Positions 1 to 7,586 of a stretch of DNA of 40,689 nucleotides are shown piece by piece (within the stretch, counting starts at the first letter, position 1; the number at the start of each line of letters is the position of its first letter). Below the pieces are notes generated by a model. That model saw nothing but the letters and a program-made list of their open reading frames with translations. It was not told the DNA's origin and did not search any database. Source of the stretch: Pleomorphochaeta sp964545735. Lineage in GTDB: Bacteria; Spirochaetota; Spirochaetia; Sphaerochaetales; Sphaerochaetaceae. The DNA lies in the NCBI GenBank assembly GCA_964545735.1, contig CAZJGS010000007.1, positions 1-40,689 of the forward strand. Direction: 5' to 3'. A program made the translations under genes and the position numbers.

Positions 1-256
1 CAACTTCTTTTGCACTTGAAATATTTTTAGCTTTTTTAATATGACCACTTTTATATTCATTAGGTGTTCTAACATCCAGGACTACAATACTTTTATCTTT
101 ATCCATAGCTATTTTGGCTTCATCTTGATCTAGTTGATGAAATTCAGCACCTTGCATTTTAGCTCTTAATATCGCAATTCTTTGATAAATATTATTAATT
201 AATAAAAGCGTTACCGCAATTATTGCTAAATACATAGTAAAATCATTTGTATTCAT
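1..256 (-). CDS. Membrane-anchored rhodanese-like protein (partial, 3' end outside the window)
   Basis: Reading leftwards from an ATG at 254-256, 85 codons are visible before the window edge. Residues about 5-20 form a hydrophobic N-terminal segment, so the protein is probably anchored in the membrane. A rhodanese-like fold follows, with the typical stretch VVLDVRTPNEY and then SGHI. The catalytic Cys loop of this family would lie beyond the edge, so sulfurtransferase activity cannot be judged. A GGGGA Shine-Dalgarno lies 5-6 nt before the start. The gene is divergent from the outer-membrane protein gene, with about 155 bp between them. The rhodanese assignment is good; the substrate is unknown. 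Confidence 0.8.
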   Translation of the reverse strand, partial: MNTNDFTMYLAIIAVTLLLINNIYQRIAILRAKMQGAEFHQLDQDEAKIAMDKDKSIVVLDVRTPNEYKSGHIKKAKNISSAKEV

Positions 257-411
257 ATTTTTCCCCATTCATTTATTACGTATGACTATAATGTAAAATT
301 TGAGTTTTATGGGTGATAAAATCACTTAAGGATGAAGAAACTGTTATTGCTAAAAATTGTTCTAGTATTTTTGATACTTCTGACTTATTATTGAGTGAAA
401 GAGGTAAGTTT

Positions 412-1500
412 ATGAAGAAAAAAATAGCTTTATTTTGTTTATTACTGGTTTTTGTTTCTAGTTTAGCTTTTTCAGGTAATAACAAATTTTTATTTGGTGC
501 ACTTGGAATGCATGCAGACTATTTAGCTGGTATTGGCCCAACTTATTTGAATGTTGGACTTGGTAAAACTGATTTAGATTTTATTGATGGAAATACTACT
601 GAATTACAACTTTATTTGGGTGGTGGACTAGAAAAAAGAAATCTATGGAATTCAAAGCTTGATGGTTCTAATGCGGCCGCAAATATAGTAACTGTTGATT
701 TAATTCGAGTAGATTGGAAGGCCAGATTAAAACAAGGTTTTTATTCTGATGTTTTAACTGCTTCTCTTGCATATGATGGAATATTTGAATATTTCCAAGA
801 TGGTGCTGATTTTGTAAGTGATTACTATCCTGATTTAAAAGGTGAAAATAATCTAGGTACTTATTTTACAGCAGGTTTAAATTTAAATTTCATGGTTGAT
901 GATATGTTTATTCAAGATGGATTTTTGGTAGATACAGAATTTACTATAGCTCCAAAAGCTATTAATTCCTTATTTGGTGAATCTGATTTCTACAGTGCAA
1001 ATGCAGAAATTCAATTTGCTAAAACTATAATCAGTAGTAAAGCCTTTGATACAGGAAGAAATTTGTTCTCATTGGTATTAGTAGATAGATTTGTTACAAA
1101 CTTCACTGATGGCGGTGCTGTTCCAACTTACTTTAGAAAGAGTATTTCCCTAGGAAGAAAAGTTCGTGGATTTAGTTCTTATTCTTATAATAATAAATTA
1201 ACTTTTGTAAACAATTTAGATTTAAGAGTTTCCTTATTTGAATTAGATGAAATTGGATTTGCAAGAGTCTTCCCTAGATTCAACTTCTTTGTAGATGTAG
1301 GTTATGGAATGCTAGAATATGTTAATACTAGTGTAAATGAATCAAATTTAATTGCTTCAACTGGTGTTCAAGCAACTATCTGTATTTCTGATTTTGCTAG
1401 TCTTGGTTATCAATATGCTTTTGTATTTAAGGGTGATAATTTTGACAAAAATCAAACAAACGTTAGTGTTGGTTCTTTAGTATTAATGCTAGATTTTTAA
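412..1500 (+). CDS. Secreted outer-membrane beta-barrel protein, function unknown
   Basis: The product has 362 aa from the ATG at 412. I chose this start because GAGG lies 8 nt upstream and the protein then begins with a classical signal peptide: MKKK, a hydrophobic core LFCLLLVFVSSLAF, and a cleavage-like SG. A longer reading from GTG 313 would bury that signal peptide. The rest is rich in alternating hydrophobic and polar strands with many Gly, Tyr and Phe, and it ends in LVLMLDF, an aromatic C-terminal strand of the kind recognised by the BAM machinery. It probably spans the outer membrane. I do not recognise a named family or a ligand. A strong terminator follows at once. Confidence 0.8.
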   Translation: MKKKIALFCLLLVFVSSLAFSGNNKFLFGALGMHADYLAGIGPTYLNVGLGKTDLDFIDGNTTELQLYLGGGLEKRNLWNSKLDGSNAAANIVTVDLIRVDWKARLKQGFYSDVLTASLAYDGIFEYFQDGADFVSDYYPDLKGENNLGTYFTAGLNLNFMVDDMFIQDGFLVDTEFTIAPKAINSLFGESDFYSANAEIQFAKTIISSKAFDTGRNLFSLVLVDRFVTNFTDGGAVPTYFRKSISLGRKVRGFSSYSYNNKLTFVNNLDLRVSLFELDEIGFARVFPRFNFFVDVGYGMLEYVNTSVNESNLIASTGVQATICISDFASLGYQYAFVFKGDNFDKNQTNVSVGSLVLMLDF

Positions 1501-1523
1501 TCAATAATAATTTTATATAATAT

Positions 1524-1560
1524 AAGCTTTCCATTGTTAATCTTGGAAAGCTTTTTTATT
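1524..1560 (+). terminator. Rho-independent terminator of the outer-membrane protein gene
   Basis: A perfect 9-bp stem, AAGCTTTCC (1524-1532) with GGAAAGCTT (1545-1553), has a 12-nt loop and is followed by TTTTATTTTTAT. It begins 24 nt after the stop codon. Confidence 0.9.
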
Positions 1561-1617
1561 TTTATTCTTTAACAATTATATTGACTCTATTTTTGTCATA
1601 AATAGTTTTTATCAATA

Positions 1618-1646
1618 TTGAATAGTAGTACCTCTTTGTATATAAT
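1618..1646 (+). promoter_or_regulatory. lysK promoter abutting the start codon (leaderless transcript predicted)
   Basis: TTGAAT (1618-1623), a 17-bp spacer and a perfect TATAAT (1641-1646). The lysK ATG is at 1655, eight nt after the -10 box, so transcription would start within 0-2 nt of the start codon. No Shine-Dalgarno is present between box and ATG. Confidence 0.75.
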
Positions 1647-1654
1647 TGGTGTCT

Positions 1655-3235
1655 ATGAGTAATAAGAAAATTGTATCTACACATTGGGCGGATATTTACG
1701 CCGATAAGATCATCCGTGAAAAGGGTGAAAAAGATTGTTATACCTGCGCAAGTGGTATTACCCCGTCAGGCACAGTTCATATTGGTAATTTCAGAGAAAT
1801 TATTTCAGTTGAATTGGTAGCAAGAGCTTTGAAAAATAAAGGTAAAAATGTTCGCTTTATTTATAGCTGGGATGATTATGATGTATTTAGAAAAGTACCT
1901 AAAAATATGCCAGAGCGTGAATTATTAAAAACTTATTTGAGAAAACCAATTACCCTAGTTCCTGATACACTAAAAAGAGCTGAAAATTATGCTCGTGGGA
2001 ATGAAATGGATGTTGAAAAAATACTTCCAAAAGTTGGTGTTAATCCAGAATACCTTTTTCAAGCAGAGAGATACAGAAGTAGCGCCTATGCTGAAAAAAT
2101 AAAAAAAGCTTTAGAAAATAAAGAAGAAATTAAAGCTTTTTTAAATGAATTTAGATCAAATGAATTAGGTGATGATTGGTGGCCTATTTCTGTATTCTCT
2201 TCTTTTACCGATAAAGATGATACAACAATTCTTTCTTGGGATGGTGAATATAATATCACTTACCGTGATGATTCAACTATGCAAGAAGAAACAATAGATC
2301 TTAGAAAAACTCCCAACACAAAACTACCTTGGAGAATTGACTGGCCAATGAGATGGAGTGTTGAAGATGTAGATTTTGAACCAGCTGGTAAAGATCATCA
2401 TAGTGAAGGAGGCTCTTTTGATACGAGTAAAAAAATTGTTGAAGTATTTGGTGCAAGTGCTCCAGTTTCTTTCCAATATGATTTTATTTCAATTAAAGGT
2501 CGTGGGGGTAAAATTTCTTCTTCCAGTGGTGAAGTAGTTTCATTATATGATGTATTAGAAGTTTACACCCCTGAAGTTTGTAGATTTATGTTTGTTGGTA
2601 CCAGACCAAATTCTGAATTTGCAATTTCCTTTGACCTGGATGTATTAAAACTTTATGAAGATTATGATACCTGCGAAAGAATTTATTTTGGCTTGCAAAA
2701 AGCTAATGATAAGAAAACAGAAAAACAAAGAAGAATTTATGAGCTCTCTCAAGTTGATGCAATTCCAAATGAGCCTTCATACCAAATTCCATTTAGACAT
2801 CTTTGTAATTTACTTCAAATTCATGGTGGCGATATAGATTCTGTTATTAGCTCTTTTGATGGTGTTAGTGAAGGACAAAAAGAAAGATTAGCTGGTAGAT
2901 GTGAGTGTGCTTGGGCTTGGATTACAAAATTTTCCCCTGAAGACTTTAGATTTGCACTTGCAACAAAAGATAGTGAAAAAATTGAAACGACAGAAAAAGA
3001 ACTTGTAGCTGTTAAAGCCTTAAAAGATGTTGTTGCAAAAATGGATGCTTTCGAAAATGATAAAGCTTTTACCAATGCCATGTACTCTTGTGCTACAGAT
3101 AATGATTTAGAAACTTCAGATTTCTTTAAAGTTGTTTATACAATTTTAATAGGAAAGCCTAAAGGACCTAAATTAGCACAATTTATGATAACGTGTGGAA
3201 AAGATAAGATATTACCTATTTTAGAAATGTATTAA
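1655..3235 (+). CDS. lysK: Lysyl-tRNA synthetase, class I
   Basis: This enzyme charges tRNA-Lys with lysine using a class I Rossmann-fold catalytic core, unlike the class II LysRS of most bacteria. The product has 526 aa, usual for the family. Visible motifs are the HIGH-type HIGN at about residues 42-45, the KMSKS-type GKISSSSG starting at about 285, and the Trp-rich middle part (DDWWPISVFSS, SWDGEY). The C-terminal third is helical, as expected for anticodon binding. The start is the ATG at 1655; an in-frame TTG at 1646 falls inside the -10 box and is unlikely. Class I LysRS is found mainly in archaea, alphaproteobacteria and spirochaetes, so it is the best phylogenetic pointer here. No class II lysS is seen in the window. 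Confidence 0.95.
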   Translation: MSNKKIVSTHWADIYADKIIREKGEKDCYTCASGITPSGTVHIGNFREIISVELVARALKNKGKNVRFIYSWDDYDVFRKVPKNMPERELLKTYLRKPITLVPDTLKRAENYARGNEMDVEKILPKVGVNPEYLFQAERYRSSAYAEKIKKALENKEEIKAFLNEFRSNELGDDWWPISVFSSFTDKDDTTILSWDGEYNITYRDDSTMQEETIDLRKTPNTKLPWRIDWPMRWSVEDVDFEPAGKDHHSEGGSFDTSKKIVEVFGASAPVSFQYDFISIKGRGGKISSSSGEVVSLYDVLEVYTPEVCRFMFVGTRPNSEFAISFDLDVLKLYEDYDTCERIYFGLQKANDKKTEKQRRIYELSQVDAIPNEPSYQIPFRHLCNLLQIHGGDIDSVISSFDGVSEGQKERLAGRCECAWAWITKFSPEDFRFALATKDSEKIETTEKELVAVKALKDVVAKMDAFENDKAFTNAMYSCATDNDLETSDFFKVVYTILIGKPKGPKLAQFMITCGKDKILPILEMY

Positions 3236-3293
3236 ATTCTAAGGCAGTAAGGTGTAAGCTTTGCTACTTATTTATTTTATGGAGGTAAAAATT

Positions 3294-3863
3294 ATGAAGG
3301 TTATTTTAATTAACGGTAGTCCTAGAGAAAAAGGTTGTACTTTCACAGCTTTAAATGAGATTGCTCTAGAGCTAAATAAGAATGATATTGAAAGTGAAAT
3401 TATTTATGTAAAAAGCTTAGAAAATAGTTTAAATAAAGAATTTATAAATGAAGTTAAACAAAAGATTGAAACAGCTTCTGGATTAATAATTGGTTCCCCA
3501 GTATATTATGCCGCAGCTACTCCAATAATTACTAGTTTTATGCTTGAATTGATGAAAGTTCTAGATAAAGATAAAATTGCCTTAATGCCTGCTGCTAGTA
3601 TTGCTAGTGCAAGAAGAGCTGGAACTACATCTACGATAGACCAATTAAACAAATACTTTACAATCAGTCAAATGCCGATTGTATCTTCACAATATTGGTC
3701 TATGGTTCATGGAAATACTCCTTCAGATGTTGCAAAAGATATAGAGGGCTTACAAATAATGAGAGTTCTTGCTAAAAATATGGCTTACATGATTAAAGCT
3801 TTTAAATTAGCTAATATAGAAAAACCAAAGCGAGAAAAGATAATTAGAACTAATTTTATTTAA
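3294..3863 (+). CDS. NADPH-dependent FMN reductase-like flavoprotein
   Basis: The product is 189 aa of flavodoxin-like fold. The N-terminal strand KVILINGSPREKGCT carries the phosphate-binding loop for FMN. LIIGSPVYYAAATP at about residues 65-80 is the second flavin loop of the FMN-reductase (iron-sulfur flavoprotein) family. The compact cysteine motif of the true iron-sulfur flavoproteins is absent, so a plain NAD(P)H:FMN or quinone-type oxidoreductase is more likely. The ATG at 3294 has GGAGG 8 nt upstream; the upstream in-frame reading has no ribosome site. Its last codons and terminator are duplicated at 6359-6449, where the rest of the gene is missing. Confidence 0.8.
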   Translation: MKVILINGSPREKGCTFTALNEIALELNKNDIESEIIYVKSLENSLNKEFINEVKQKIETASGLIIGSPVYYAAATPIITSFMLELMKVLDKDKIALMPAASIASARRAGTTSTIDQLNKYFTISQMPIVSSQYWSMVHGNTPSDVAKDIEGLQIMRVLAKNMAYMIKAFKLANIEKPKREKIIRTNFI

Positions 3864-3918
3864 AAAGTAAAAGCTTATCAAGATTTTTGATAAGCTTTAG
3901 TTTTGTTTAATTTAATAT
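3808..3918. repeat. Left copy of the duplicated flavoprotein-tail/terminator segment
   Basis: This covers the last 18 codons of the flavoprotein gene, the terminator and the adjoining AT-rich spacer. It is nearly identical to 6360-6465, with a few substitutions and one short indel. A degraded era fragment continues the homology to about 4037. Confidence 0.9.
3871..3903 (+). terminator. Bidirectional terminator (left copy)
   Basis: A perfect 10-bp stem, AAGCTTATCA (3871-3880) with TGATAAGCTT (3888-3897), has a 7-nt loop and is followed by TAGTTTTG. The same hairpin recurs at 6423-6449 with an identical loop, as part of a larger duplication. Confidence 0.9.
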
Positions 3919-4037
3919 CTTTAAAAGATTGGATTCTAATTTTTTTAATATTAGCACCACTTTTTCGAACAATAATGAAAATTCTAATCCAAATGTCATT
4001 TTCTTTTTCATTAAGTTCAATATCACAAATTTTAACA
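3919..4037 (-). pseudogene. Degraded era fragment (KH-domain region)
   Basis: The sequence from CTTTAAAAGATTG to TTTAACA aligns base by base with 6561-6712, inside the intact era gene (roughly residues 208-258, start of the KH domain). Compared with era, this copy lacks the last 95 bp (6466-6560). The flanking ATAT in both copies suggests deletion by short homology. It also has a gap of about 28 bp in the GKGG region, and many substitutions. It has no start and no open frame, so it is a relic of a duplicated flavoprotein-terminator-era junction. Confidence 0.85.
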
Positions 4038-4103
4038 ATTGCAAACTACTGCTCACCATACGCTCAACTTGCCTAATGGTAGGTTATTCAAATTTAAAGT
4101 TAT

Positions 4104-4820
4104 TTACTGCAATTTACTTAGACCTAATACAATAGGTGTAGATTTATATCCGATGCCCATTCTATCTATTCCTAGATTAATCAATTCAAAAAAATGTTCT
4201 TGATTCCTAATCCCACCAGCACCTTTTATTTGGCATCTTCCATTAGCAGCTTTCATCATGGTCTTAATTACTTCAGTTGTAGCGCCATGTCTTTCGCCTC
4301 CTATATAAAAACCAGTAGAAGTTTTTACAAAATCAGCACCTGCTTTAATAGCTACATCTGTAGCTTTAGCTACCATTTCTAAGGACAAAGAATCTGTTTC
4401 AAATATTACTTTAAGCTTTGAATTATATTTATGAGCTACTTCAGCAACTGCAGCAATATCTTTCTGGACATCAATCCACTTACCATTTTTAATCCAACCG
4501 TAATTAGAAACGATATCTAAATCTTCTACATCGCCTTTTCTACAAATAATTTCAGCTTGTTTTACTTTACTCTCTGTGCTTGAACATCCAAAAGGAAAAT
4601 CACAAACCACACAAATCCCTGTGTTTGTTGCTTTGCATAATTCTCTTGCTATATTTATGGATGCTGGATTAATACAAACTGTTTTACAGCCAAAATCTAT
4701 TCCTTCTTGAATATATTTACGAATTTCTTCTTCAGTAAACTCTGGCTTCAATACAGATTGATCAATATATGACGCTAGTTCCTTTAGTGACATTTGATCT
4801 GCCTTTTTTAATAATTTCAT
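4104..4820 (-). CDS. deoC: Deoxyribose-phosphate aldolase
   Basis: DeoC cleaves 2-deoxyribose 5-phosphate to glyceraldehyde 3-phosphate and acetaldehyde, feeding deoxynucleoside sugars into glycolysis. The product is a 238-aa TIM barrel. The Schiff-base lysine sits in ADFVKTSTGF (K166), the second catalytic lysine in QIKGAGGIRN (K199) and the general-acid Asp in DLDIV (D102). All three are retained, so the enzyme should be active. AGGAGA lies 6-7 nt upstream of the ATG at 4818-4820. The gene lies downstream of, and co-oriented with, a broken GntR regulator gene, and its 5' flank carries a perfect 11-bp inverted repeat, the likely operator. It lies within the duplicated-junction bracket, so it may have arrived with the inserted segment. 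No other deo gene is nearby. Confidence 0.9.
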   Translation of the reverse strand: MKLLKKADQMSLKELASYIDQSVLKPEFTEEEIRKYIQEGIDFGCKTVCINPASINIARELCKATNTGICVVCDFPFGCSSTESKVKQAEIICRKGDVEDLDIVSNYGWIKNGKWIDVQKDIAAVAEVAHKYNSKLKVIFETDSLSLEMVAKATDVAIKAGADFVKTSTGFYIGGERHGATTEVIKTMMKAANGRCQIKGAGGIRNQEHFFELINLGIDRMGIGYKSTPIVLGLSKLQ

Positions 4821-4834
4821 AACTTCTCCTAAGA

Positions 4835-4866
4835 ATTAATTGTATATAATGTATGATACAATTAAT
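4835..4866. promoter_or_regulatory. Perfect inverted repeat upstream of deoC, probable GntR-family operator
   Basis: ATTAATTGTAT (4835-4845) and ATACAATTAAT (4856-4866) are exact reverse complements separated by 10 bp. The right half also contains GTATGATAC, a tight dyad of the GT-N-TA-N-AC kind bound by HutC-type GntR regulators. It sits between the gntR relic and deoC, covering the expected promoter. Confidence 0.6.
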
Positions 4867-4898
4867 ATATTTAAAATATATTCTATTTGCAATAGTTT

Positions 4899-5712
4899 TT
4901 AAAGATTCAATTTTCGAGAAAAATCTATATGATTATGAGATTTATTTGAATTGGCAAAAAGATCTATTATAAATTCACATTTATCTGCTCGGGTAATTGA
5001 ATAGGTAAATTCAGAAGTTACTCCACTGAGAAGTTTACTTATTCGTTCTATTCTATATCCTACCATATTTTTTTTTCAGATTGTAATTGTTTTGCATTAT
5101 TCTTATTTAGGAGAATAGCTTCTATCTTTTCTGTAGCATGATCAAGTTTTAACGAATAATTATTTTTCAGAATATCATACAAAGATAATGTTGAAAAATC
5201 AAAATTTTCAATTCCTGGAACCAGAAAATAAGGAATATAAGTATTTTCTATTAATAAAGGAACACCATTAGCACACCTTAAACGCTCCAGAAAAAAACAT
5301 TATTACATGATTCAGATAATTTTAATATTTTAGAAATAGTTGAATTAGCTTCAATTCTTTTACACGTCAAAACAAGCGAAGAAGGTTGAAAATTGTTGTT
5401 TTTTATACTTTCGGTAAAATTATAAAGATAATTAATATTTCTTTCAATCTTTTTTTCAGCAATAAAAGTGCCTCTTCTTCTATATCGAAACATTAGCCCT
5501 TTATCTACTATTTGACTTAAAGCTTGCCTTACCGTTGTTCTACTTACATGTAAAGCTTCACACAATTCCTTTTCAGTGAGCATTTTTTCTCCAGGCTTTA
5601 ATATACCCGTTTGTATCTGAATTTCTATATAAGAAGCTAGTTGAGAATAAAAAGGAACATTACTTGTTTTTGAAAACTCAAAAGTTTTTTTAATATAATT
5701 TAGGGTTAACAT
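4899..5712 (-). pseudogene. GntR-family (HutC/UTRA) transcriptional regulator with two frameshifts
   Basis: From the ATG at 5710-5712 (ribosome site GGAG upstream) the frame encodes a winged helix-turn-helix typical of GntR: NVPFYSQLASYIEIQIQTG, then LCEALHVSRTTVRQALSQI. It stops at 5278-5280. In the next frame the reading continues as LERLRCANGVPLLIENTYIP, the start of a UTRA ligand-binding domain, and a further shift near 5080 restores the end (SKLLSGVTSEFTYSITRAD) to a stop at 4899-4901. The breaks fall in a run of seven T (needs eight) and a run of nine A in the coding strand. Restored length would be about 270 aa, normal for the family. It could be a decaying gene, a slippage-controlled gene or an assembly error. 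Confidence 0.8.
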
Positions 5713-5859
5713 AAATACCACTCCTATAAATTCCAAGATGATTGATACATAACATGCTTTTATAATAATAAAAGAAGAAAGATAAAAAGTATAGTGATAG
5801 ATTTTTCAGTAAAGTAAATGGACTAGTGAACTTTTTATCTTCAAGAACTAATTTCTACT

Positions 5860-6347
5860 TTAACGCTTGTTAAAGCCATAAAGAGAGTAATTTATAATAA
5901 AGGAATGTGGGAATAGATGGGATGACAATCGATGAAGTAAATGAATGCTTTATGCAAAATATCGACGAGATTATAAAGAATATAATCACAAGAAAATATA
6001 AATATCTTTTTGTTAGGAGAATGACGATTTCAAAAGAAAACAGAAAGAAAAGTTTATTAGGAATACCTACAATGATAGATAGTATAAGTACTAATTCCAG
6101 TATTTGAGTCTTCATTTTCAGACTTTAGGTATGGTTTTAGCTTTAATAGAAGCACAGATATGTATAGACCAATGATTATAAATATATGTTGAGTATAGAC
6201 TTATATAAAAATTTTGATATAATAAACCATGATAAACTTATCTGCATGATTGACAAAATACTAATAGATAAAGATATAGAAAATTGGTATTAGATTATTT
6301 TAAATCTGGCGTCATGGAAAACAAAACAAATAGGAAACGGCAACTAA
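5860..6347 (+). pseudogene. Group II intron reverse transcriptase/maturase remnant
   Basis: Pieces of a group II intron-encoded protein are readable in order but in shifting frames: LVKAIKRVIYNKG (5869-5907), GIDGMTIDE then VRRMTIS and LLGIPTMID (5907-6080), FSDFRYGFSFNRST (6118-6160), VDLYKNFDIINHDKL (about 6196-6240) and DYFKSGVMENK (about 6292-6325). These match the finger and early palm blocks of the family. At least four frameshifts or stops separate them, and homology ends before the YADD catalytic block. The intron is dead. The last piece runs in frame into a copy of the flavoprotein 3' end. Confidence 0.85.
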
Positions 6348-6415
6348 GAAAGCTCAAAGTAGCTAATATAGAAAAACCAAAGCGAGAAAAGAAACTTAGA
6401 ACTAATTTCATATAA
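6348..6415 (+). pseudogene. Detached 3' end of the flavoprotein gene
   Basis: Codons 6359-6415 encode VANIEKPKREKKLRTNFI and a stop. The intact flavoprotein at 3808-3863 ends LANIEKPKREKIIRTNFI, so three of 18 residues differ. The upstream part of the gene is absent here and is replaced by the reverse transcriptase remnant. Confidence 0.85.
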
Positions 6416-6465
6416 AAAATAAAAGCTTATCAAGATTTTTGATAAGCTTTTGTTTAATTTAATAT
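6360..6465. repeat. Right copy of the duplicated flavoprotein-tail/terminator segment
   Basis: This matches 3808-3918 almost base for base and then continues into the intact 3' end of era. The two copies are direct repeats about 2.55 kb apart and bracket deoC, the gntR relic and the reverse transcriptase relic. Confidence 0.9.
6423..6453 (-). terminator. Bidirectional terminator (right copy), end of era
   Basis: Stem AAGCTTATCA (6423-6432) with TGATAAGCTT (6440-6449), 7-nt loop. Read leftwards it is followed by TTTTATTTTTTATA, so it should end era transcripts; era stops at 6454. Confidence 0.9.
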
Positions 6466-7335
6466 TTTATCCAATACATAGGAATTGTTTCTCCATTTGG
6501 GTTGTGCTTTAACTCTTAAATCAAGTTGTAGCTTTTTGCCAGGAAATACTTTCTTTATATCTTTAAAAGATTGAACTCTAATTTTTTTAATATTAGCTCC
6601 ACCTTTTCCAACAACAATTCCTTTTTGGGATTCTCTTTCAACAATAATGAAAGCTCTAATCCAAATAAGATTTTCTTCTTCTTTAAATTCAATATCACTA
6701 ATTTCAACATATATAGCATGAGGTAATTCTTTATTAGCTAAAGCAATTGTCTTTCCTCTTATTATTTCACTAACTCGAAATTCAAGAGGTTGGTCAGTGT
6801 AAGCTTCTTTACTATATAATAGTTCTCCTTCAGGAGATAATTTAAATAGTTGAATTAGAATTTCATCAATTCCATCATCTTTTATTGCACTGGCATTCAA
6901 ATAAACAGCATCAGGTAATTGCTCTTTTATAATAAATTTAGATTCTTCAATTTTTTCATCTGAAATAATATCATTTTTATTAAAAACACAAACAACAGGA
7001 CGTTTAACAGCTTTAATTATTTCAATAATCGCAAACTCTTCTTCTCCAGGGGCTCTACTTGAATCAACTACATATAAAATCATATCGCTTTCACTTAATG
7101 GTGATTTAGCAATTTCTTGTAATCTTAGATTCAAAGTTTTTTCATTTAAATGATAGCCAGGAGTATCTGTAAATATTAATTGTCCCCTTTGATCAGTAAA
7201 TATACCTCTTATTGCATTTCTTGTAGTTTGAGGCGTTTTTGCCGTAATAGATACAGGCATTTCAACAATTGTATTGACCATTGTACTTTTTCCACTAGAG
7301 GGCCTTCCAATAATTGCCACTGTTCCACATTTCAT
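6454..7335 (-). CDS. era: Ribosome-assembly GTPase Era
   Basis: Era binds the 3' end of 16S rRNA during 30S maturation. The product has 293 aa, usual length. The GTPase domain shows G1 GRPSSGKS at residues 10-17, G2 Thr near 37, G3 DTPG at 57-60 and G4 NKND at 119-122. The C-terminal KH domain carries the GxxG loop in VGKGGANIKKI near residue 245. AGGAG lies upstream of the ATG at 7333-7335. It is transcribed away from the DUF5320/DUF134 pair; the dyads at 7428-7498 lie in the shared upstream region. A mutilated copy of its KH-coding part survives at 3919-4037. Confidence 0.95.
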   Translation of the reverse strand: MKCGTVAIIGRPSSGKSTMVNTIVEMPVSITAKTPQTTRNAIRGIFTDQRGQLIFTDTPGYHLNEKTLNLRLQEIAKSPLSESDMILYVVDSSRAPGEEEFAIIEIIKAVKRPVVCVFNKNDIISDEKIEESKFIIKEQLPDAVYLNASAIKDDGIDEILIQLFKLSPEGELLYSKEAYTDQPLEFRVSEIIRGKTIALANKELPHAIYVEISDIEFKEEENLIWIRAFIIVERESQKGIVVGKGGANIKKIRVQSFKDIKKVFPGKKLQLDLRVKAQPKWRNNSYVLDKILN

Positions 7336-7427
7336 TTAAAACTCCTAAAATTTATTTATGTTCATAGTAATGAAAAGTTTTAATATTAACAACATTCGAG
7401 CCTACAAATATAAAATAAAAATAAAGT

Positions 7428-7498
7428 GACAAATGTCGGAAAAGAACTTGACATATGTCGAATAAGGGTGTACTTTATAATTGTTAGCGACATATGCC
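7428..7498. promoter_or_regulatory. Three copies of a GACATATGTC-type dyad, probable operator array
   Basis: GACAAATGTC (7428-7437), GACATATGTC (7450-7459) and GACATATGCC (7489-7498) are each followed by CGGAAAAG- or CGAATAAG-like bases. The middle one is a perfect palindrome and continues as TTGACATATGTCGA, so it covers a possible -35 hexamer. Spacings are 22 and 39 bp. The array lies between era and the DUF5320 gene and is best explained as the binding site of a dimeric regulator, perhaps the DUF134 protein encoded just downstream. Confidence 0.65.
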
Positions 7499-7586
7499 GG
7501 AAAGAAAAAGAAAGGTTTAATTTTAATTTAATCTTAAAGTTAAACATCACTAAAGAAATATATAAAGAATTATAAGGAGACACAAT

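Noticed and set aside
313..411. N-terminal extension of the outer-membrane protein from a GTG
   Set aside because: The extension would precede and hide a classical signal peptide; the ATG at 412 has its own GAGG ribosome site.
1581..1608. TTGACT as a -35 box for lysK
   Set aside because: No acceptable -10 lies 15-19 bp downstream, whereas TTGAAT/TATAAT at 1618-1646 fits perfectly.
4045..4085. Possible group II intron domain V-like sequence on the minus strand (TTGAGCGTATGGTGAGCAG)
   Set aside because: Only half of the hairpin is recognisable and its strand disagrees with the reverse transcriptase relic; too weak to call.
5870..6115. Hydrophobic 81-aa frame on the minus strand
   Set aside because: It is antisense to the readable reverse transcriptase blocks and has no ribosome site.
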